A DNA stretch of 7,316 bases from Verrucomicrobiia bacterium (lineage in GTDB: Bacteria; Verrucomicrobiota; Verrucomicrobiae; Limisphaerales; UBA11358). This document shows, piece after piece, positions 5,302-7,316 of this stretch. The stretch is taken from positions 1 through 7,316 of the forward strand of contig JASHZU010000159.1 of the NCBI GenBank assembly GCA_030042375.1. Direction: 5' to 3'. The stretch's first letter is position 1; the number at the start of each line of letters is the position of its first letter. Under the pieces are notes generated by a model that did no database searches, was not told the origin of the DNA, and saw only the letters and a program-made list of their open reading frames with translations. A program made the translations under genes and the position numbers.

Positions 5302-5781
5302 ATGCCTACCCTGCCACAACTCATTGAAGAGGATATTCGGAAGTTAAACGAAACACTTCTCGATTTCGTTAACCATACGGATACTGCGGCAGCGTTGCTT
5401 ACTGACAAAGCCGGCTTTTTAATCACGCACCAGGGCGATGCGGGCGACTTTGACCTCACGACCATCGCGGCGCTGGCCTCAGGGGCATACATGGCCAACC
5501 AGACGATCGCTGGCCTGGTCAAAGAAACGAATTTCAACAGCATTTACCAGCAGGGCGAACACTTCAGCCTTATCGTTATGAATGTGGATGAGCATTCCCT
5601 GCTCGTGGCCATTTTCAAATCGCAAGCGGGCGTGGGCGTCGTGAAATATTTCGCCACAAACGCCATTAAACATCTCGCGCGCCAGTTGAACGTCGCCAAA
5701 GAACGCGCGCCCGGCGCCGGCCTGGATCTTTCCATGCTCAATGTGGCGAACGCGGGCCCCTTTTTTCGGAGAAAACCGTAA
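5302..5781 (+). CDS. mglB: MglB-like Roadblock/LC7 protein
   Basis: 159 residues, the same length as M. xanthus MglB by recollection. A single Roadblock/LC7 domain spans about residues 8-135: an N-terminal helix (EEDIRKLNETLLDFVNH), then AAALLTDKAGFLITHQGD, the helix TTIAALASGAYMANQTIAGL, the strand HFSLIVMNVDEHSLLVAIF, then GVGVVKYFATNAIKHLARQL. MglB homodimers act as the GTPase-activating partner of MglA and mark the lagging pole. In Myxococcus mglB precedes mglA; here it follows, after an 88-nt gap. The start is ATG 5302 because the frame upstream to GTG 5266 shows no conserved sequence; no clear Shine-Dalgarno is present. The last ~25 residues (from about 137) are low-complexity and end with basic residues. 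The mglB symbol rests on fold, length and context; a more distant Roadblock paralogue remains possible. Confidence 0.85.
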   Translation: MPTLPQLIEEDIRKLNETLLDFVNHTDTAAALLTDKAGFLITHQGDAGDFDLTTIAALASGAYMANQTIAGLVKETNFNSIYQQGEHFSLIVMNVDEHSLLVAIFKSQAGVGVVKYFATNAIKHLARQLNVAKERAPGAGLDLSMLNVANAGPFFRRKP

Positions 5782-5826
5782 AGACCTGGCCTCTTCGCCG
5801 CGTCCCCGCAATGCCGTCGATTGTGT

Positions 5827-5843
5827 TTCCCGGAAAACGGGAA
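5827..5843 (+). other. Small stem-loop in the 132-nt gap before the PurD-like gene
   Basis: TTCCCG and CGGGAA form a 6-bp stem around GAAAA. A second possible stem, TGCCCG with CGGGCA, lies further on at about 5864-5887. Neither has a T-run, and no gene or clear promoter was found in this gap. Confidence 0.25.
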
Positions 5844-5913
5844 TTGCCGCGCGTTCCCATGGATGCCCGTCATTGCGTTGCGGGCAAAATTCAGAAACAC
5901 TTGTGCCAGAACT

Positions 5914-7194
5914 ATGGCTTCCAAAAAACAAACGAAAGTGACCGGCATTAACACCATGATTCTTGGCGTGGGTTCGTTTGCCCACAGCATCGGGACTGCC
6001 CTGGCGGATGCCGGCGCGAACGTTTCGACTTATTTGACACGCAATTACGGCCACTTCTCCCCCACCCTCACGGGCAAAACCTATTCGCGCCAGGCGTTTT
6101 CCACGCCAGTGCATTTGATCCGCGAGAACAAAATCGAGGTGGTCATTCCGCAATCTATTGACTGGGCGCAGGCACCCTGGGCCGATGACCTGGTGAAGTC
6201 AGGCGCGGGAATTTTTTCTCCCATCGGCGAGGCGATGCGCATTGAGAGGGAACGCGATTTCGCCCACAAACTGTGCTCACAATTTAAAATCCCCTTTCCG
6301 CAGGCGTTCGTGGCGGCCAATCGGGATGAGGCTGAAAAAATCATCCAAAAAAATCCGCGCGCCTATGTGATTAAAAATCCACTGTGCTCGCCGGGCAGCC
6401 CTATCCATACTATCTTGAGCGAGAGCGTTGCAGAAACACGGGCATGGTTGCAGGAAGTCAACGATGCCGAGGGTGTTTTCTTGCAGGAATATCTTGGCCC
6501 GGCGGAGGCCGGGCATATTGCCCTGGTGAGCGGCGGGGAAATCTATTCCCTGGTCACGAACCAGGAATATAAACGCGCGTTTAATGGCAACATGGGCATC
6601 GTAGCCGGCGCCCCGCTCGGCGGAATTGTCGAGCGCGATGAAAATGATAAGTACGGTCTGGCGCGTCAATTGCTCCATCCCTTGAGGCCGTGGCTGCGAG
6701 AATCAAAATTCAACGGCCCGCTGCAGGTGACTGCGATTCGGTACAAAGGCAAATGGCATGTGATCGAGTACAACATCCGGATTGGCGTCACCTCCGGCCC
6801 AATGATTTTGCGAATGCTCAAGAACCCGGCGGAAGTCGTGAGGCGAACGGCGCGAAACGAAAAGCTGGAATTGAAATTTAAGGATAAGTTGAATTTTGGC
6901 TGTTCGCTGACGCTGGCAGGTTATGGCTATCCGTTCACGCAAACGCGCAGCCCGCGCCTGCCACTGGAAGTCAAAGGCCGGTTTAATTGTGACGTCTGGT
7001 GGAACGAAGTGGAATGCAGCCCGGAAGGCAATTTGATGGCTTCGGGCCATCGCATCGCTGATGTGGTGGCGATTGCGCCCAAGTTGGAAACGGCAATTGC
7101 GAAGGCCTATGCGAACATCGCCAAAATCCGCGTGGCCGGCAGCTATTATCGAACAGATGTCGGTAAAAGCTTGTGGCCACCGGGAAACAAATAG
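5914..7194 (+). CDS. PurD-like ATP-grasp enzyme (phosphoribosylamine--glycine ligase family)
   Basis: 426 residues, the usual PurD size. Domain order matches the family: N-terminal Rossmann-like part with MILGVGSFAHSIG at 15-27 where PurD has GxGGREHA, a pre-ATP-grasp segment (VVIPQSIDWAQAPWADDL), the ATP-grasp core (YVIKNPLCSPGSP near 151-161; LQEYLGPAEAGHIALV at 190-205; QEYKRAFNGNMG at 217-228) and the C-terminal part. PurD joins glycine to phosphoribosylamine with ATP in purine synthesis. Several signatures are altered: the GPNTGGMGA-like loop reads IVAGAPLGGI, and the metal-site block EFNxRFGDPE reads EYNIRIGVTSG (285-295), so the substrate may differ or activity may be lost. The start is ATG 5914; ATG 5956 is the alternative, and an upstream TTG frame (5821) looks non-coding. 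No clear Shine-Dalgarno. It lies 29 nt before the alanine racemase gene and probably shares its transcript. Confidence 0.8.
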   Translation: MASKKQTKVTGINTMILGVGSFAHSIGTALADAGANVSTYLTRNYGHFSPTLTGKTYSRQAFSTPVHLIRENKIEVVIPQSIDWAQAPWADDLVKSGAGIFSPIGEAMRIERERDFAHKLCSQFKIPFPQAFVAANRDEAEKIIQKNPRAYVIKNPLCSPGSPIHTILSESVAETRAWLQEVNDAEGVFLQEYLGPAEAGHIALVSGGEIYSLVTNQEYKRAFNGNMGIVAGAPLGGIVERDENDKYGLARQLLHPLRPWLRESKFNGPLQVTAIRYKGKWHVIEYNIRIGVTSGPMILRMLKNPAEVVRRTARNEKLELKFKDKLNFGCSLTLAGYGYPFTQTRSPRLPLEVKGRFNCDVWWNEVECSPEGNLMASGHRIADVVAIAPKLETAIAKAYANIAKIRVAGSYYRTDVGKSLWPPGNK

Positions 7195-7223
7195 AATTAT
7201 ATTGAAATAAATTTTGAACTGAG

Positions 7224-7316
7224 ATGAATACCGAGTCTGATTTTCCGTTGCGTCCGGCGTGGATTGAAATTGATATCGGCAAGCTGCGCCGCAATTTGCA
7301 ATTGATCCGGCAGGAC
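7224..7316 (+). CDS. alr: Alanine racemase, N-terminal part (cut by window edge)
   Basis: Only 31 codons are present, from ATG 7224 to the right edge. RPAWIEIDIGKLRRNLQLIR matches the conserved start of alanine racemases (RPxWxEIDLxALxHNxxxIR). The enzyme is a pyridoxal-phosphate protein that makes D-alanine for peptidoglycan. The PLP-binding lysine and catalytic tyrosine lie beyond the edge and cannot be checked. The ATG follows GAACTGAG, a poor Shine-Dalgarno. The 29-nt gap to the PurD-like gene suggests co-transcription. A fusion with another enzyme, such as MurF-Alr, is unlikely because the racemase motif begins within ten residues of the start. Confidence 0.85.
   Translation, partial: MNTESDFPLRPAWIEIDIGKLRRNLQLIRQD

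Noticed and set aside
5821..5913. TTG start extending the PurD-like protein by 31 residues
   Set aside because: The extra sequence is Cys/Arg-rich with no family resemblance, and it overlaps intergenic hairpins; the PurD-like fold begins right after ATG 5914.
5479..6153. Minus-strand open frame of 224 codons
   Set aside because: It is antisense to the mglB-like and PurD-like genes, which have clear family matches; composition and sequence look like a shadow frame.

Overview
The window looks like chromosome of a mid-GC, motile, Gram-negative-type bacterium. The combination of flagellar genes, an MglA/MglB-type polarity module and weak Shine-Dalgarno sequences would fit the Verrucomicrobiota or a related soil/water phylum, but this placement is an inference and no marker gene here settles it. 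No insertion sequence, phage gene, CRISPR array or other sign of recent transfer was seen.

Left part (1-2123, minus strand): a flagellar locus. A short 270-residue flagellin gene (1140-1952) is followed downstream by fliD, the filament-cap gene, which is cut by the left edge (1-995). A strong 12-bp stem-loop between them (1068-1095) probably ends or attenuates the flagellin transcript. Upstream of flagellin lies a good sigma-28 (FliA)-type promoter (2097-2123) and a structured leader of about 138 nt. The leader holds a near-ideal CsrA/RsmA stem-loop (loop AUGGAU) and a second, smaller GGA hairpin that contains the Shine-Dalgarno sequence. This predicts post-transcriptional repression of flagellin by CsrA, as known for hag in Bacillus subtilis.

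Middle (2124-2706): a tRNA-Asn(GTT) gene on the minus strand with a recognisable sigma-70 promoter, flanked by gene-free DNA.

Right part (2707-7316, plus strand): a run of co-directional genes. The first encodes a 627-residue proline-rich protein with two copies of an unrecognised ~85-residue domain and a C-terminal Roadblock/LC7 domain. Two bases later comes an MglA-type small GTPase, and 88 bases further an MglB-like Roadblock protein. A Ras-like GTPase is thus bracketed by two different Roadblock proteins, one of them a large fusion. This is the most unusual system in the window and probably forms a cell-polarity or motility switch. It is followed by a divergent PurD-like ATP-grasp enzyme with altered signature motifs and, 29 bases on, the start of an alanine racemase gene cut by the right edge.

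The flagellar genes and the GTPase module are divergently arranged around the tRNA, so the segment carries two motility- or polarity-related systems back to back.
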